Shown here piece after piece: positions 27,495 through 37,799 of a stretch of DNA of 64,000 nt (positions are counted from its first letter, which is position 1; each line of letters begins with the position of its first letter). Origin of the DNA: an uncultured Clostridia bacterium (GTDB lineage Bacteria; Bacillota; Clostridia; Oscillospirales; Acutalibacteraceae); NCBI GenBank assembly GCA_944384905.1, contig CALWVE010000041.1, forward strand, positions 1-64,000, written 5' to 3'. Position numbers and translations under genes: made by a program. A model generated the notes under the pieces. It saw only the letters and a program-made list of their open reading frames with translations, had not been told where the DNA came from and made no database searches.

Positions 27495-27923
27495 TTATTT
27501 GCTGTGTTTGGCCTGCGTATCGCAATAGATGCAGCGGTAAATGCCTTTTTCGCGGTTGGTGAGTTTAAACACCTGCGGCAGTTCCTGCTCAACAGACGTG
27601 ATGCAGCGCGGATTGCGGCAGCGGATCACGTTCGTCACGCGCTCCGGCAGTTCGAGGCCGTGACGCTTAACAAGCTCGCCGTTTTTGATAATGCTCACGG
27701 TGATGCCCGGATCAATATAGCCCAGCACATCCAGATCGAGATCGATCACTTCAAAGATTTTGATAATATCCTTGCGGCCCATCTTTTTGCTGTCGGCATT
27801 TTTGATGATGGCCACAGGGCACTGCAGCGCGCCGAGATTCAGTACCTGATACAGTTCCATGGCGCGGCCGGCCTTGATATGGTCCAGCACGATACCGTCG
27901 GTAATCGGGTTGACAATCATCAT
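27495..27923 (-). CDS. pyrI: Aspartate carbamoyltransferase regulatory subunit
   Basis: The 142-residue protein has the allosteric nucleotide-binding half (ITDGIVLDHIKAGRAMELYQVLNL) and a C-terminal zinc domain with CRNPRC and CIYC cysteine pairs that contacts PyrB. It should confer nucleotide feedback on the ATCase holoenzyme. It starts one base after the pyrB stop, with GGGGGTGG as ribosome-binding site. It is the last gene of the pyr operon and is followed by a terminator. Confidence 0.95.
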   Translation of the reverse strand: MMIVNPITDGIVLDHIKAGRAMELYQVLNLGALQCPVAIIKNADSKKMGRKDIIKIFEVIDLDLDVLGYIDPGITVSIIKNGELVKRHGLELPERVTNVIRCRNPRCITSVEQELPQVFKLTNREKGIYRCIYCDTQAKHSK

Positions 27924-27924
27924 C

Positions 27925-28842
27925 TTATTCCACCCCCAAAAGCTTCAGGATGAGCGCCATGCGGATATATTTCCCATAAAGCGCCTGATCGAAATAGCCC
28001 GCGCGGCTGTCTTCGTCCACATCGACGGAAATTTCGTTGACACGGGGCAGCGGATGCAGGATGCACATATCCTTTTTAGCAGAATCCAGCTTTTCGCGCG
28101 TGAGGATATAGCTGTCTTTGAGGCGGATATAATCGGCTTCATTAAAAAAGCGTTCCCGCTGTACGCGCGTCATATAGAGAATATCCAGCTCGGGCATAAC
28201 CGCTTCGAGGTCAGTCGTCTCCACATAATCCTGATGGCCGTCTTCCAGCACTTCTTCGCGGATATAATCCGGAATCGTGAGTTCCTGCGGCGAGATGAGC
28301 ACAAAGCGGATCCCTTCGTAGCGGGACAGCGCACCGATCAGGGAATGTACCGTGCGGCCGAATTTCAGGTCGCCGCACAGGCCGACCGTAAGGTGATCGA
28401 GGCGTCCCATCTTGCGGCGGATGGTCAGCAGGTCGGTCAGCGTCTGCGTCGGGTGGTTGTGACCGCCGTCACCGGCGTTGATGACCGGCACCAGCGACTT
28501 CATGGAAGCCACCATTGGCGCGCCTTCCTTGGGATGACGCATGGCGATGATATCGGCATAGCCGCTCACCACACGCACGGTATCGGATACGCTTTCACCT
28601 TTGGAAGCGGAAGAGCTGGCTGCTTCCGAAAAACCCAGCACATGGCCGCCCAGTTCGTACATGGCCGCCTCAAAGCTCAGGCGGGTACGGGTGGAGGGTT
28701 CAAAAAACAGCGTAGCCAGTTTTTTGCCCTCGCATTTATGGGCATACGCCTGCGGATTTTCGATAATCCGGTTGGCGGTTTCGATCAGTTCATCGATCTC
28801 CCCGGTAGAGAGATCCAAAATATCAATCAGGCTTTTTGTCAT
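27925..28842 (-). CDS. pyrB: Aspartate carbamoyltransferase catalytic subunit
   Basis: The 305-residue protein carries [16 protein letters not shown] (carbamoyl-phosphate loop), [31 protein letters not shown] and [15 protein letters not shown], the classic ATCase blocks. It condenses carbamoyl phosphate and aspartate. ATG 28842 is preferred over a TTG eight codons upstream. The gene lies 20 bp beyond the pyrE stop and is coupled to pyrI, so the holoenzyme is probably of the E. coli-like regulated class. Confidence 0.96.
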   Translation of the reverse strand: MTKSLIDILDLSTGEIDELIETANRIIENPQAYAHKCEGKKLATLFFEPSTRTRLSFEAAMYELGGHVLGFSEAASSSASKGESVSDTVRVVSGYADIIAMRHPKEGAPMVASMKSLVPVINAGDGGHNHPTQTLTDLLTIRRKMGRLDHLTVGLCGDLKFGRTVHSLIGALSRYEGIRFVLISPQELTIPDYIREEVLEDGHQDYVETTDLEAVMPELDILYMTRVQRERFFNEADYIRLKDSYILTREKLDSAKKDMCILHPLPRVNEISVDVDEDSRAGYFDQALYGKYIRMALILKLLGVE

Positions 28843-28862
28843 ACGGCAGGCACCGTCCTTTA

Positions 28863-29510
28863 TCAAAGAGCCTGGCCGATCCAGCTTTCGTCGGAAGGAT
28901 TGTTGCGGAAGCGGATCAGGCGTTCAATATCCTCGGTTTTAATGTAGTTTTCTTCGGCGGCAACCTGAGCGATCGTATCGAAGTTCGTCAGGCTGACGTT
29001 GCGCACATTGGCAGCGGCCATGCGGTCGATACCCTTCTGCATGCCGTAGGTGAAAATGCTCACGATGCCCAGCACATCGGCACCGGCTTCGCGCAGTACG
29101 TTTACAACTTCCAATACGCTGCCGCCCGTGGAGATCAGGTCTTCAATGACAACAACTTTCTGGCCTTTTTCCAAACGGCCTTCGATCTGGTTCTGACGGC
29201 CGTGGTCTTTCGCACCGGAACGCACATAGCCCATCGGCATATCCAAGAGGCTGGCGGCAATAGCGGCATGGGCGATACCGGCGGTGGAAGTGCCCATCAG
29301 CACTTCGGCTTCGGGATATTCACGCTTTACGGTATCGGCGATGGCCTGTTCAACGATCACGCGCTGCTTAGGCGCGGTAAGGATCAGGCGGTTATCGCAG
29401 TAAACCGGGCTTTTGATGCCGCTGGCCCAGATGAACGGTTCTTCCGGACGGAAAAAGACGGCTTTGATTTCGAGCAATGCTTTGGCAACGGCCTTTTCAG
29501 TTTCTTTCAT
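28863..29510 (-). CDS. pyrE: Orotate phosphoribosyltransferase
   Basis: The 215-residue protein has the substrate region [17 protein letters not shown], the flexible loop [11 protein letters not shown] and the PRPP motif [13 protein letters not shown]. It makes orotidine monophosphate from orotate and PRPP. It starts 39 bp after pyrF in the same operon. ATG is preceded by AAGGGG. Confidence 0.95.
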   Translation of the reverse strand: MKETEKAVAKALLEIKAVFFRPEEPFIWASGIKSPVYCDNRLILTAPKQRVIVEQAIADTVKREYPEAEVLMGTSTAGIAHAAIAASLLDMPMGYVRSGAKDHGRQNQIEGRLEKGQKVVVIEDLISTGGSVLEVVNVLREAGADVLGIVSIFTYGMQKGIDRMAAANVRNVSLTNFDTIAQVAAEENYIKTEDIERLIRFRNNPSDESWIGQAL

Positions 29511-29549
29511 GATGTTACCCCTTTTCTCCCTTATATGAAATACTTAAAC

Positions 29550-30248
29550 TCAACCAACAAATTCACGGACACAACGCTGATAAGCGGCAACCGGATCTTC
29601 GGCGGCGGTGATGGGACGGCCCACCACGATGTAATCGGAGCCGATTTCCTTCGCCTGAGCAGGCGTCATAACGCGCACCTGGTCGCCGATATCGCCGTCG
29701 GCAAAACGCACGCCGGGCGTTACCGTCAGGAAGGAAGCACCGCAGGTTTCGTGAACCTTGGCGGCTTCCAGCGGCGAGCAAACCACGCCGTCCAGACCGG
29801 CCTTAGCGGCGTTTTCGGCATAGTGCATCACTACGCGGTCGATCGGCTCGTTGATAAGCAGTTCATCCTTCATGCGCTCTTCGCTGGTAGAGGTGAGCTG
29901 CGTCACGGCGATCAGCAGCGGACGGGTGCCGTCGGGACGGGTCAGGCCCTCCAGTGCGGCTTCCATCATCGCGCGCGTACCGGCGGCGTGCAGGTTGCAC
30001 ATATCTACATCGAGCTTGGAAAGCACGGCCATGGATTTTTTCACGGTGTTCGGAATATCGTGCAGCTTCAGATCGAGGAAAATCTTGTGTCCGCGGGCTT
30101 TGATTTCCCGCACGATGGACGGACCTTCCGCATAGAACAGTTCCATACCGATCTTGACAAACGGCTTTTCCCCGCTGAATTTATCGAGGAACGCCAGGCA
30201 GGCTTCCTTGCTGCTGAAGTCGCAGGCTACAATAACATCTTTACCCAT
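29550..30248 (-). CDS. pyrF: Orotidine 5'-phosphate decarboxylase
   Basis: The 232-residue protein shows [14 protein letters not shown] and the catalytic [15 protein letters not shown] (Asp-x-Lys-x-x-Asp), then [17 protein letters not shown] and [11 protein letters not shown]. It is the short bacterial group I form and forms UMP. Its start overlaps the pyrD end by 8 bp, implying translational coupling. Confidence 0.96.
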   Translation of the reverse strand: MGKDVIVACDFSSKEACLAFLDKFSGEKPFVKIGMELFYAEGPSIVREIKARGHKIFLDLKLHDIPNTVKKSMAVLSKLDVDMCNLHAAGTRAMMEAALEGLTRPDGTRPLLIAVTQLTSTSEERMKDELLINEPIDRVVMHYAENAAKAGLDGVVCSPLEAAKVHETCGASFLTVTPGVRFADGDIGDQVRVMTPAQAKEIGSDYIVVGRPITAAEDPVAAYQRCVREFVG

Positions 30249-31155
30249 GGTGTGCGCCTCCTATACAATCTGTGAGATTTTCAATGCCGCAGGCCGCCAT
30301 GACCCGGGGCAGATCTTCAATAATCTTTTTGCTGGCAAACGGATCAACAAGATTCGCCGCGCCCACCTGTACGGCCGTAGCGCCCGCCAGCATCATTTCG
30401 ATCACATCTTCGGCCGAAGCGACGCCGCCCATGCCGATGATCGGGATGTTGACCGCTTCGTACACCTGATACACGCAGCGCAGTGCCACCGGGAAGATAG
30501 CCGGGCCGGAGAAGCCGCCCATTTTATTGGCAATGACCGGCTTTTTGCGCTTGATATCGATGCGCATACCCATCAGGGTATTGATCAGGCTGATTCCGTC
30601 TGCACCCGCCTCTTCACAGGCTTTGGCAATGGCGGTAATATCCGTTACGTTGGGGGAAAGTTTGATATACACCGGCTTGGTCGTCACACTTTTGACGGCG
30701 CGGGTTACTTCCGCCGCCATCTCGGGGGACGTACCGAAGCTCATGCCGCCGCCATGTACGTTGGGGCAGCTGACGTTGACCTCGATCAGGCCAACCTGCT
30801 CTTCGCGGTCGATCCGCTCGCAGCAGTATTTGTATTCATCCACGGAAAAACCGCTGATATTGGCGATCACCGGCTTATGGAAGCAGGCGCGCAGGCGCGG
30901 CAGTTCTTCCGCGATTACTTTATCGATACCCGGATTCTGCAAACCCACGGAATTGATCATGCCCGATTCGCATTCCGCAATGCGGGGCGTGGGATTGCCG
31001 AAGCGCGGATCACGGGTCGTTCCCTTAAACGAGAACGAACCCAGAATATTGATATCGTACAGTTCGGCAAATTCATAGCCGTAGCCAAACGTGCCGCTCG
31101 CCGGGATCACCGGGTTATCGAGCACGAGTCCGGAAAGAGAAACTTGCGTATTCAC
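30241..31155 (-). CDS. pyrD: Dihydroorotate dehydrogenase, class 1B catalytic subunit
   Basis: The 304-residue TIM-barrel flavoprotein carries [13 protein letters not shown] near the N terminus, [11 protein letters not shown] with the catalytic Cys of class 1 enzymes, and [29 protein letters not shown] for FMN phosphate binding. The coupled pyrK (4-bp overlap) shows it is the NAD-dependent 1B type. It oxidises dihydroorotate in the cytoplasm. Confidence 0.96.
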   Translation of the reverse strand: MNTQVSLSGLVLDNPVIPASGTFGYGYEFAELYDINILGSFSFKGTTRDPRFGNPTPRIAECESGMINSVGLQNPGIDKVIAEELPRLRACFHKPVIANISGFSVDEYKYCCERIDREEQVGLIEVNVSCPNVHGGGMSFGTSPEMAAEVTRAVKSVTTKPVYIKLSPNVTDITAIAKACEEAGADGISLINTLMGMRIDIKRKKPVIANKMGGFSGPAIFPVALRCVYQVYEAVNIPIIGMGGVASAEDVIEMMLAGATAVQVGAANLVDPFASKKIIEDLPRVMAACGIENLTDCIGGAHHG

Positions 31156-31889
31156 CAGATGATCTCCTCCTTTTCCAGCACGGGGCCGTCTTTGCAGATG
31201 CGCTTATTGCCGTATTTCGTCTTGCAGGAGCATCCCATGCACGCGCCGAAGCCGCAGCCCATGCGCTCTTCAAAGCTCAGCTGGCCGGACGTATTCGTGG
31301 CGTTATACACGGCGCGGAGCATCGGCTCCGGCCCGCAGGTATAAAAATAGGAATAAGAAAGCGCGTGATTTTTCAGCACGTCGGTGACAAAGCCTTTGTC
31401 GCCCACGCTGCCGTCGGCCGTAGCCACAAACGTTTCGCAGCCAAGCGCGCGGAATTCATCTTCATAGAAAATTTCGTCCGCCGCATTAAAGCCGAGGATA
31501 ACTGTGACCTTTTTGCCGGCTTCACGCAGTTTGCGTGCCAGCATATACAGCGGCGGTACGCCGACGCCGCCGCCGAGCAGCAGCGGCTCTTCCCCGCTCT
31601 TGGCAAGATCGTAGCCGTTGCCCAGCCCGGTGAGCACGTCCAGCACCTCGCCGCCGGTCATGCCGGCCATCTGGGCGGTGCCCTTCCCCACCACCTTATA
31701 AATGAGGGTCAGGACACCGTCTGTGCAGTCGCACACGGAGATCGGCCGGCGCAGATACAGGCCGTCGAGCTGAATGTTGACGAACTGTCCGGGCGCGGTA
31801 ACCGCGGAAAGATCCCCGGTCAGCGTCATTTTATAGACACTTTTTGCAATCGGTTCATTGGATCGAACCGTCAGTTTTACTTGTTTCAC
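31152..31889 (-). CDS. pyrK: Dihydroorotate dehydrogenase electron-transfer subunit
   Basis: The 245-residue protein has a ferredoxin-reductase-like FAD domain (LYLRRPISVCD), an NAD-binding region (LLGGGVGVPPLYMLARKL, FYTCGPEPML) and a C-terminal [2Fe-2S] site in CGFGACMGCSCKT...RICKDGPV. It passes electrons from PyrD to NAD. It starts 10 bp after the carB stop and overlaps pyrD by 4 bp. Confidence 0.95.
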   Translation of the reverse strand: MKQVKLTVRSNEPIAKSVYKMTLTGDLSAVTAPGQFVNIQLDGLYLRRPISVCDCTDGVLTLIYKVVGKGTAQMAGMTGGEVLDVLTGLGNGYDLAKSGEEPLLLGGGVGVPPLYMLARKLREAGKKVTVILGFNAADEIFYEDEFRALGCETFVATADGSVGDKGFVTDVLKNHALSYSYFYTCGPEPMLRAVYNATNTSGQLSFEERMGCGFGACMGCSCKTKYGNKRICKDGPVLEKEEIIW

Positions 31890-31899
31890 AGCGCACCTC

Positions 31900-34800
31900 T
31901 CAGGAATCGATGGTGGAGACGCAGATCGTCATTTCATCCAGCACATCCAGCAGCGCCTTAACCGTATCGAGCGACGTGAACATCGTGACGCCGTTTTCTA
32001 CGGCCGCGCGGCGGATGGCATAACCATCGGTGTTGTTGCTGATGGAATGGATATCCTTGGTGTTGATCACATAGGTGACATAACCCTTGCGGATGGAATC
32101 GAGAATTTCCTCGCTGCCTTCGCTGACTTTGTTCTTCAAGCGGGTACGGATTCCATTGGCGCGCAGGAAGTTTGCCGTACCGGTCGTTGCTTCGATATTA
32201 AAGCCCAGGTTGTAGAAGCGGCGAACCAGCGGCAGCGTTTCTTCCTTATCTTTATCGGCCACGGAGACAAACACAGTGCCGTAGTTGGCTACGCGCATAC
32301 CAGAAGCCTGCAGGGCTTTATACAAGGCGCGGGTAAAGCGCTCGTCGTAACCGATCGCTTCGCCGGTGGACTTCATTTCGGGAGAAAGCGTGGCATCCAG
32401 GCCGGAGATCTTCGAGAACGAGAAGGCCGGAACCTTGACATACCATTTTTTCTTTTCTTCGGGATAAAGCACGTTGATGCCCTGATCCTTCAGCGTCACA
32501 CCCAGCATGGTGCGGGTACCGATATCCGCCAGCTGATAGCCGGTCGATTTGGAGATAAACGGAACGGTACGGGAAGAACGCGGATTCACTTCGATAACAT
32601 ACACGTCTTCCTTGTCGTCCACGATGAACTGGATATTGTACAGGCCGACAATGCCAATGCCCAGACCCAGTTTCTTAGTGTAATCGAGGATCGTATCCTT
32701 GGCCTTCTGAGACACATTGAACGTGGGATACACGCTGATACTGTCGCCGGAGTGAACACCGGTGCGTTCAATATGCTGCATGATACCCGGCACAAACACG
32801 TCGGTGCCGTCGCAAACCGCGTCTACTTCGAGTTCGCGGCCCATGATATATTTGTCAACCAGAACAGGCTGGCCTTCGTTGACCAGAACAGCGGTGCTCA
32901 GGTATTCGCGCAGGCCGGTTTCGTCGGCCACAACCTGCATGGCACGGCCACCCAGAACATAGCTGGGACGCACCAGCACGGGATAGCCGATTTCGGCAGC
33001 AGCACGCACACCGTCTTCCAAGTTAGTAACGGCTGTGCCCTTCGGCTGCGGGATATGCAGGCTTTCCATAACCTTTTCAAAAGCATCGCGGTTTTCGGCG
33101 CGTTCAATCGCTTCAAAATCGGTACCGATGATCTTCACGCCGCGCTTCATCAGCGGTTCGGCCAGGTTGATGGCCGTCTGGCCGCCCAGAGAAGCCACCA
33201 CGCCCAGCGGCTGTTCCAGCTCGATGATGTTCATCACATCTTCGGCGGTCAGCGGCTCAAAATACAGCTTATCGCTGGTGGTATAGTCGGTGGAAACCGT
33301 TTCGGGGTTATTGTTGATGATAATGGCTTCGTAGCCGCTTTCACGGATCGTCTTGACAGCGTGCACGGTGGAATAGTCGAACTCCACGCCCTGGCCGATA
33401 CGGATCGGGCCGGCGCCCAGCACGACGATTTTCTTTTTGTCGCTGACAATCGATTCGTTTTCGTCTTCGTAGGTGGAGTAGAAATACGGGATATAGCTGT
33501 CAAACTCGCTGGCGCAGGTATCGATCATCTTGTACACAGGGAACATCTTGTTCTCTTTGCGCAGATCAAACACGGCCTGCTCGGTGGTGTTCCAGAGCTG
33601 AGCGATGAACTTGTCGCCGAAGCCGAATTTCTTGGCCAGATACAGCGTTTTTACATCGTTCGGATGCTGACGCACTTCGTTTTCCAGATCGATAATGTGC
33701 TTGAACTTATCGAGGAAGAACATATCGATGTGGGTGGCGTTGCAGATCAGACCCAGGTCCACGCCGTTGCGGATGAGCTGTGCGATCGCAAACAGCCGAT
33801 CATCCGTGCCGATGGCGATATAATCAAACAGCTGGCTGTTCGGCCACTTGTCAAATTTGGGATGATGGATGTGGCACACGCCGATTTCCAGCGAACGCAC
33901 AGCCTTGAGCAGGCTTTCTTCGATCGTACGACCGATGCTCATCACTTCGCCGGTCGCTTTCATCTGCGTGCTCAGCTTATTGGAAGCCGTAGCAAATTTA
34001 TCGAACGGGAAGCGGGCCATCTTGGTGACGACATAATCGAGCGTCGGCTCAAAGCTTGCGGGCGTGTTGGCGATCTGAATTTCATCGAGGTGCATACCTA
34101 CCGAGATCTTGGCCGAAACGCGGGCGATCGGATAGCCGCTCGCCTTGGAAGCCAGAGCCGAAGAACGGGACACACGGGGGTTTACTTCGATGAGGAAGTA
34201 GTTAAACGACTGCGGGTCGAGCGCGAACTGCACGTTGCAGCCGCCTTCGATTTTCAGCGCACGGATGATCTTCAGCGCACTGTCGCGCAGCAGATGATAT
34301 TCTTTATTGGTAAGCGTCTGGCTGGGAGCCACAACGATGGAGTCGCCGGTGTGGATACCAACGGGATCGATGTTTTCCATGTTACAAATGGTTACAGCGG
34401 TATCGTTGGCGTCGCGCATCACTTCGTATTCGATTTCCTTGTAGCCCTTGATGCTTTTTTCAACCAGAACCTGTCCCACGGGGGAAAGTTTCAGCGCGTT
34501 CTTCATCAGGGCGCGCAGTTCTTCTTCGTCATCGGCAAAGCCGCCGCCCGTGCCGCCCAGCGTAAAGGCGGGACGCAGCACCACGGGGTAGCCGATTTCG
34601 GCAGCCGCGCGGATACCTTCTTCGATGGAATGCGTAATCACAGAAGGCAGCACCGGCTCGCCCAGAGATTCGCACAGTTCCTTGAACTTTTCACGGTCTT
34701 CGGCCATGTCGATACTTTCGCTGCTCGTGCCCAGCAGTTCCACCTGGCATTCGGCCAGGATGCCCTTCTTTTCGAGCTGCATAGCAAGGTTCAGGCCGGT

Positions 34801-35079
34801 CTGGCCGCCGATGCCGGGCAGGATGGCGTCCGGACGCTCATAGCGCAGGATCTTGGCCACATACTCGAGCGTCAGGGGTTCCATGTATACTTTATCGGCG
34901 ATGGTGGTATCGGTCATGATGGTGGCGGGGTTGGAGTTGACAAGCACAACCTCGTAGCCCTCTTCTTTCAGGGCCAGACACGCCTGGGTACCGGCGTAGT
35001 CAAACTCGGCAGCCTGACCGATCACGATCGGGCCGGAACCGATGACCATAACCTTTTTGATGTCTGTTCTTTTAGGCAT
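31900..35079 (-). CDS. carB: Carbamoyl-phosphate synthase large subunit
   Basis: The 1059-residue protein consists of two homologous ATP-grasp halves ([22 protein letters not shown] near 9 and [21 protein letters not shown] near 550). Each has its GGTGGGFAD or [11 protein letters not shown] region, and a C-terminal MGS-like regulatory domain follows. It makes carbamoyl phosphate from bicarbonate, ATP and ammonia channelled from CarA. It overlaps carA by 8 bp. Only the pyrimidine context is visible, so arginine synthesis may share it or use another copy. Confidence 0.97.
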   Translation of the reverse strand: MPKRTDIKKVMVIGSGPIVIGQAAEFDYAGTQACLALKEEGYEVVLVNSNPATIMTDTTIADKVYMEPLTLEYVAKILRYERPDAILPGIGGQTGLNLAMQLEKKGILAECQVELLGTSSESIDMAEDREKFKELCESLGEPVLPSVITHSIEEGIRAAAEIGYPVVLRPAFTLGGTGGGFADDEEELRALMKNALKLSPVGQVLVEKSIKGYKEIEYEVMRDANDTAVTICNMENIDPVGIHTGDSIVVAPSQTLTNKEYHLLRDSALKIIRALKIEGGCNVQFALDPQSFNYFLIEVNPRVSRSSALASKASGYPIARVSAKISVGMHLDEIQIANTPASFEPTLDYVVTKMARFPFDKFATASNKLSTQMKATGEVMSIGRTIEESLLKAVRSLEIGVCHIHHPKFDKWPNSQLFDYIAIGTDDRLFAIAQLIRNGVDLGLICNATHIDMFFLDKFKHIIDLENEVRQHPNDVKTLYLAKKFGFGDKFIAQLWNTTEQAVFDLRKENKMFPVYKMIDTCASEFDSYIPYFYSTYEDENESIVSDKKKIVVLGAGPIRIGQGVEFDYSTVHAVKTIRESGYEAIIINNNPETVSTDYTTSDKLYFEPLTAEDVMNIIELEQPLGVVASLGGQTAINLAEPLMKRGVKIIGTDFEAIERAENRDAFEKVMESLHIPQPKGTAVTNLEDGVRAAAEIGYPVLVRPSYVLGGRAMQVVADETGLREYLSTAVLVNEGQPVLVDKYIMGRELEVDAVCDGTDVFVPGIMQHIERTGVHSGDSISVYPTFNVSQKAKDTILDYTKKLGLGIGIVGLYNIQFIVDDKEDVYVIEVNPRSSRTVPFISKSTGYQLADIGTRTMLGVTLKDQGINVLYPEEKKKWYVKVPAFSFSKISGLDATLSPEMKSTGEAIGYDERFTRALYKALQASGMRVANYGTVFVSVADKDKEETLPLVRRFYNLGFNIEATTGTANFLRANGIRTRLKNKVSEGSEEILDSIRKGYVTYVINTKDIHSISNNTDGYAIRRAAVENGVTMFTSLDTVKALLDVLDEMTICVSTIDS

Positions 35080-36166
35080 ACTTACTCTCCTCCATGTTCT
35101 TCATGAATTCGTTGAACAGATAGAAGCTGTCCTGCGGGCCGGGCGCGCTTTCCGGGTGGTACTGTACGCTGAAGACTTTATCTTCTGCGCAGCGTACGCC
35201 TTCCACGGTTTTGTCCAACAGATTGATATGCGTGATCTCGAGGCCCGTGCCGCGCACCGATTCCGGAACCACCGCATAGCTGTGGTTCTGGCTGGTGATT
35301 TCGATTTTGCCGGTAAGCAGATTCTTAACCGGATGGTTGCCGCCGCGGTGGCCAAACTTGAGTTTATACGTTTTGGCGCCGTAAGCCAGGCTGATCAGCT
35401 GATGGCCCAGGCAGATGCCGAAGATCGGCACACGGCCGCGCAGTTCGCGCACCAGCTGGATAACCGGCGTTACATCTTCCGGGTCGCCGGGGCCGTTCGA
35501 CAGGAACACCCCGTCCGGATGCATGGCCATGACTTCCTGCGCCGTCGTGTTCCACGGCACAATCGTCACGTTGCAGCCGCAGCGGTTGAGGCTGCGGATA
35601 ATATTGAGCTTGATGCCGCAGTCGACCGCCACCACGTTGAAGCGGTGGTTGGCTGTGCGGGAATACCACTTTTTACGGCTGGAAACCTTGGAAACCGCAT
35701 CGTGCGGAATTTCGGTGTTGCGCAGAATTTCCATCGCATCCTCGTGCGGGGTATCGATGGAGGTGATCAGCACCTTGCGGCTGCCGCGGTCGCGGATGCT
35801 GCGGGTGATCTTGCGGGTATCCACGCCGCTGATGGCGGGGATGTGGTTTTCTTCCAAAATTTCCGAAAGGGTTTTGGTGTAGCGGAAGTTACTGGGGTTG
35901 TCGTTATACTCCCGCACAATCAGCCCGCCGATGGTGGGCACCTTGGTTTCGTAGTCTTCGTCGGTGATACCGTAGTTGCCGATCAGCGGGTAAGTCATCG
36001 TGACCATCTGGTAGGTATACGACGGGTCGGAAACGATTTCCTGATAACCCACCATGGAGGTGTTGAACACGATTTCGCACACGCGATCGGTGTTATAGCC
36101 AAAGCCGAAGCCGGCGTATTCACTGCCGTCTTCCAATACTATCTTTCTGTCGAATTCTCTTGCCAT
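35072..36166 (-). CDS. carA: Carbamoyl-phosphate synthase small (glutaminase) subunit
   Basis: The 364-residue protein has the N-terminal CPSase_sm domain ([25 protein letters not shown]) and a class I glutaminase with [14 protein letters not shown], where the Cys is the nucleophile, and a [13 protein letters not shown] segment with the catalytic His and Glu. It overlaps pyrC by 28 bp and carB by 8 bp, a tightly coupled arrangement. Confidence 0.97.
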   Translation of the reverse strand: MAREFDRKIVLEDGSEYAGFGFGYNTDRVCEIVFNTSMVGYQEIVSDPSYTYQMVTMTYPLIGNYGITDEDYETKVPTIGGLIVREYNDNPSNFRYTKTLSEILEENHIPAISGVDTRKITRSIRDRGSRKVLITSIDTPHEDAMEILRNTEIPHDAVSKVSSRKKWYSRTANHRFNVVAVDCGIKLNIIRSLNRCGCNVTIVPWNTTAQEVMAMHPDGVFLSNGPGDPEDVTPVIQLVRELRGRVPIFGICLGHQLISLAYGAKTYKLKFGHRGGNHPVKNLLTGKIEITSQNHSYAVVPESVRGTGLEITHINLLDKTVEGVRCAEDKVFSVQYHPESAPGPQDSFYLFNEFMKNMEESKYA

Positions 36167-37425
36167 ACGAGCCTCCCGTTGACCATAGTCAGTTTACAGA
36201 TTCCAAACAGCGTTTCTCCCGCGAAGGGAGTGCTTTTTCCTTTGCTTACAAATTGTTCCGGATCGACCGTGTAGGATCGATTCAAATCGAATACCGTGAG
36301 ATCGGCCGGGCTTCCCACTTCGATGGGCGAACCGATGCCGAAGCGCCGAGACGGATTGGTATGCATCAGTTCCATCAGCTTTTCGAGCGAAAGAATTCCC
36401 GTCTTTACCAGGCGCGTATACATCACGGCAAACGAGGTTTCCAAACCCACCACGCCCATCAGGCTGCCGGAAAGACCGCGGCTTTTTTCTTCGGCCGAAT
36501 GCGGCGCGTGGTCGGTAACGACCATATCGATCGTGCCGTCGAGCACGCCCTCGAGCAGCGCCTTGCGGTCTTCTTCGCTGCGGATCGGCGGATTCATCTT
36601 AAAGCGTCCGTCTTCCTGCAGCATAGTATCGTTCATCACAAGATAGTGCGGACCAGTTTCGCAGGTCACATCTACCCCGCGCGCTTTTGCCTGCCGGATC
36701 AGTTCCACCGTTTCCTTGGCGGAAACATGGCAGACATGATAGGCGCAGCCGGTTTCTTCGCACAGGCGCAGATCGCGTTCCACCTGCCGCCACTCGCTTT
36801 CGCTGCAAATGCCGCGATGGCCATGCGCTCTGGCATATTCACCGTCGTGGATATATCCGCCGTGCAGCAGTTCGTTGACTTCGCAGTGTGCCGCTACGAT
36901 TTTATGAAGCCCGGCGGCCTCCTGCATCGCGCGGCGCATCATCGCGTCTTCCTGCACGCCTTTGCCGTCATCGGAAAAACCGATCACGTTTTCGGCCATA
37001 TCGGAAAGATCAGCCAGTTCTTTTCCCGCTTCTCCTTTTGTGATGGCGCCATACGGATAAACATGCACGCAGGCGTCCTTGCGGATGGCCGCCAGCTGTT
37101 CCTCCAGATGTTCTGCGCTATCGGGAACGGGATTGAGGTTCGGCATCGTACATACATGCGTCACCCCGCCGCGCGCTGCCGCCCGGCTGCCGGTTTCGAT
37201 CGTTTCTTTATATAAAAAACCCGGCTCTCTGAAATGTACATGTACATCAACAAGACCCGGGAAAAGAAAACAATTATTCAAATCGAACACTTTGGCCTTG
37301 GGAAACAACGACGCATCCATCGCCGGAGAAACTTCGGCGATAACACCGTTCTGTACCAGAACATCTGTAACCGTAAACTGGTTTTTGTAAAAAACGGCTG
37401 CGTTTTTGAGAAGATATTCGCTCAC
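36139..37425 (-). CDS. pyrC: Dihydroorotase, type I
   Basis: The 428-residue amidohydrolase carries the metal-binding DVHVHFREPG near residue 60, the DDGKGVQ block, HCEVNEL, CHVSAKETVELI and VVTDHAPHSAEEK. It cyclises carbamoyl-aspartate to dihydroorotate. It is the first gene of the nine-gene pyrimidine operon, with AAAGGAGAAAAACC before the ATG and an attenuator-like leader upstream (37455-37618). Confidence 0.96.
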   Translation of the reverse strand: MSEYLLKNAAVFYKNQFTVTDVLVQNGVIAEVSPAMDASLFPKAKVFDLNNCFLFPGLVDVHVHFREPGFLYKETIETGSRAAARGGVTHVCTMPNLNPVPDSAEHLEEQLAAIRKDACVHVYPYGAITKGEAGKELADLSDMAENVIGFSDDGKGVQEDAMMRRAMQEAAGLHKIVAAHCEVNELLHGGYIHDGEYARAHGHRGICSESEWRQVERDLRLCEETGCAYHVCHVSAKETVELIRQAKARGVDVTCETGPHYLVMNDTMLQEDGRFKMNPPIRSEEDRKALLEGVLDGTIDMVVTDHAPHSAEEKSRGLSGSLMGVVGLETSFAVMYTRLVKTGILSLEKLMELMHTNPSRRFGIGSPIEVGSPADLTVFDLNRSYTVDPEQFVSKGKSTPFAGETLFGICKLTMVNGRLVWQENSTER

Positions 37426-37454
37426 GGTTTTTCTCCTTTCGCTTACTTTTGGGC

Positions 37455-37555
37455 AAAAAAAAACCTGCCTTTTCGGCAGGAACTCATCCTTTTACAGCAA
37501 AAAAGTACATGCGCACCACACTTGTGTTTCGCTGTACCCTCTCCAAATCCTGCCG
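37455..37555 (-). promoter_or_regulatory. Attenuator-like leader of the pyrimidine operon
   Basis: On the minus strand a terminator (stem CCTGCC/GGCAGG, 37464-37480, then nine T) precedes pyrC by about 30 bp. An upstream CGGCAGGA (37555-37548) is perfectly complementary to the terminator's 5' arm TCCTGCCG (37481-37474), so an antiterminator can form instead. Between them lies GGAGAGGG (37544-37537), which resembles the loop recognised by PyrR. The mechanism (PyrR attenuation) is inferred; pyrR is not in the window. An 8-codon frame inside the leader (MYFFAVKG) ends just before the terminator. Confidence 0.75.
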
Positions 37556-37589
37556 GCGCTTTAACGTATCTTCAAGACCTGTTTTGTAT

Positions 37590-37618
37590 ATTTTATCATG
37601 CCGGCAAAAGCTTGTCAA
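37590..37618 (-). promoter_or_regulatory. Promoter of the pyrimidine operon
   Basis: On the minus strand TTGACA (37618-37613), 17 bp, TAAAAT (37595-37590). It gives a leader of about 155 nt containing the attenuator. Confidence 0.85.
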
Positions 37619-37736
37619 CAAAAAAACCGTGTCCGCTCGGATTTCGTCGGTTTTAATAAAAACCATTTGTACCCGGCCATTTATACTGGGGCATCCGAAG
37701 CCTTATTCCTCTATATAAATGAAAAAATTTCACCGG

Positions 37737-37765
37737 TTGCAAGCCTATCCTGCCTATGCTACAAT
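37737..37765 (+). promoter_or_regulatory. Promoter of the beta-galactosidase gene
   Basis: TTGCAA (37737-37742), 17 bp, TACAAT (37760-37765), 34 bp before the ATG. It is divergent from the pyr promoter; the 118 bp between them show nothing else recognisable. Confidence 0.8.
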
Positions 37766-37799
37766 ACAGGTAATCAAAGACACAGGGAGGGCTTTCCTT

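Noticed and set aside
31858-35106. A frame of over 1000 codons antisense to carB
   Set aside because: It is a shadow of carB codon usage; it has no recognisable domain and would overlap the entire essential gene.
37482-37510. pyr leader peptide MYFFAVKG as a definite gene
   Set aside because: The frame is real but only eight codons and lacks a clear ribosome-binding site, so it is mentioned only with the attenuator.
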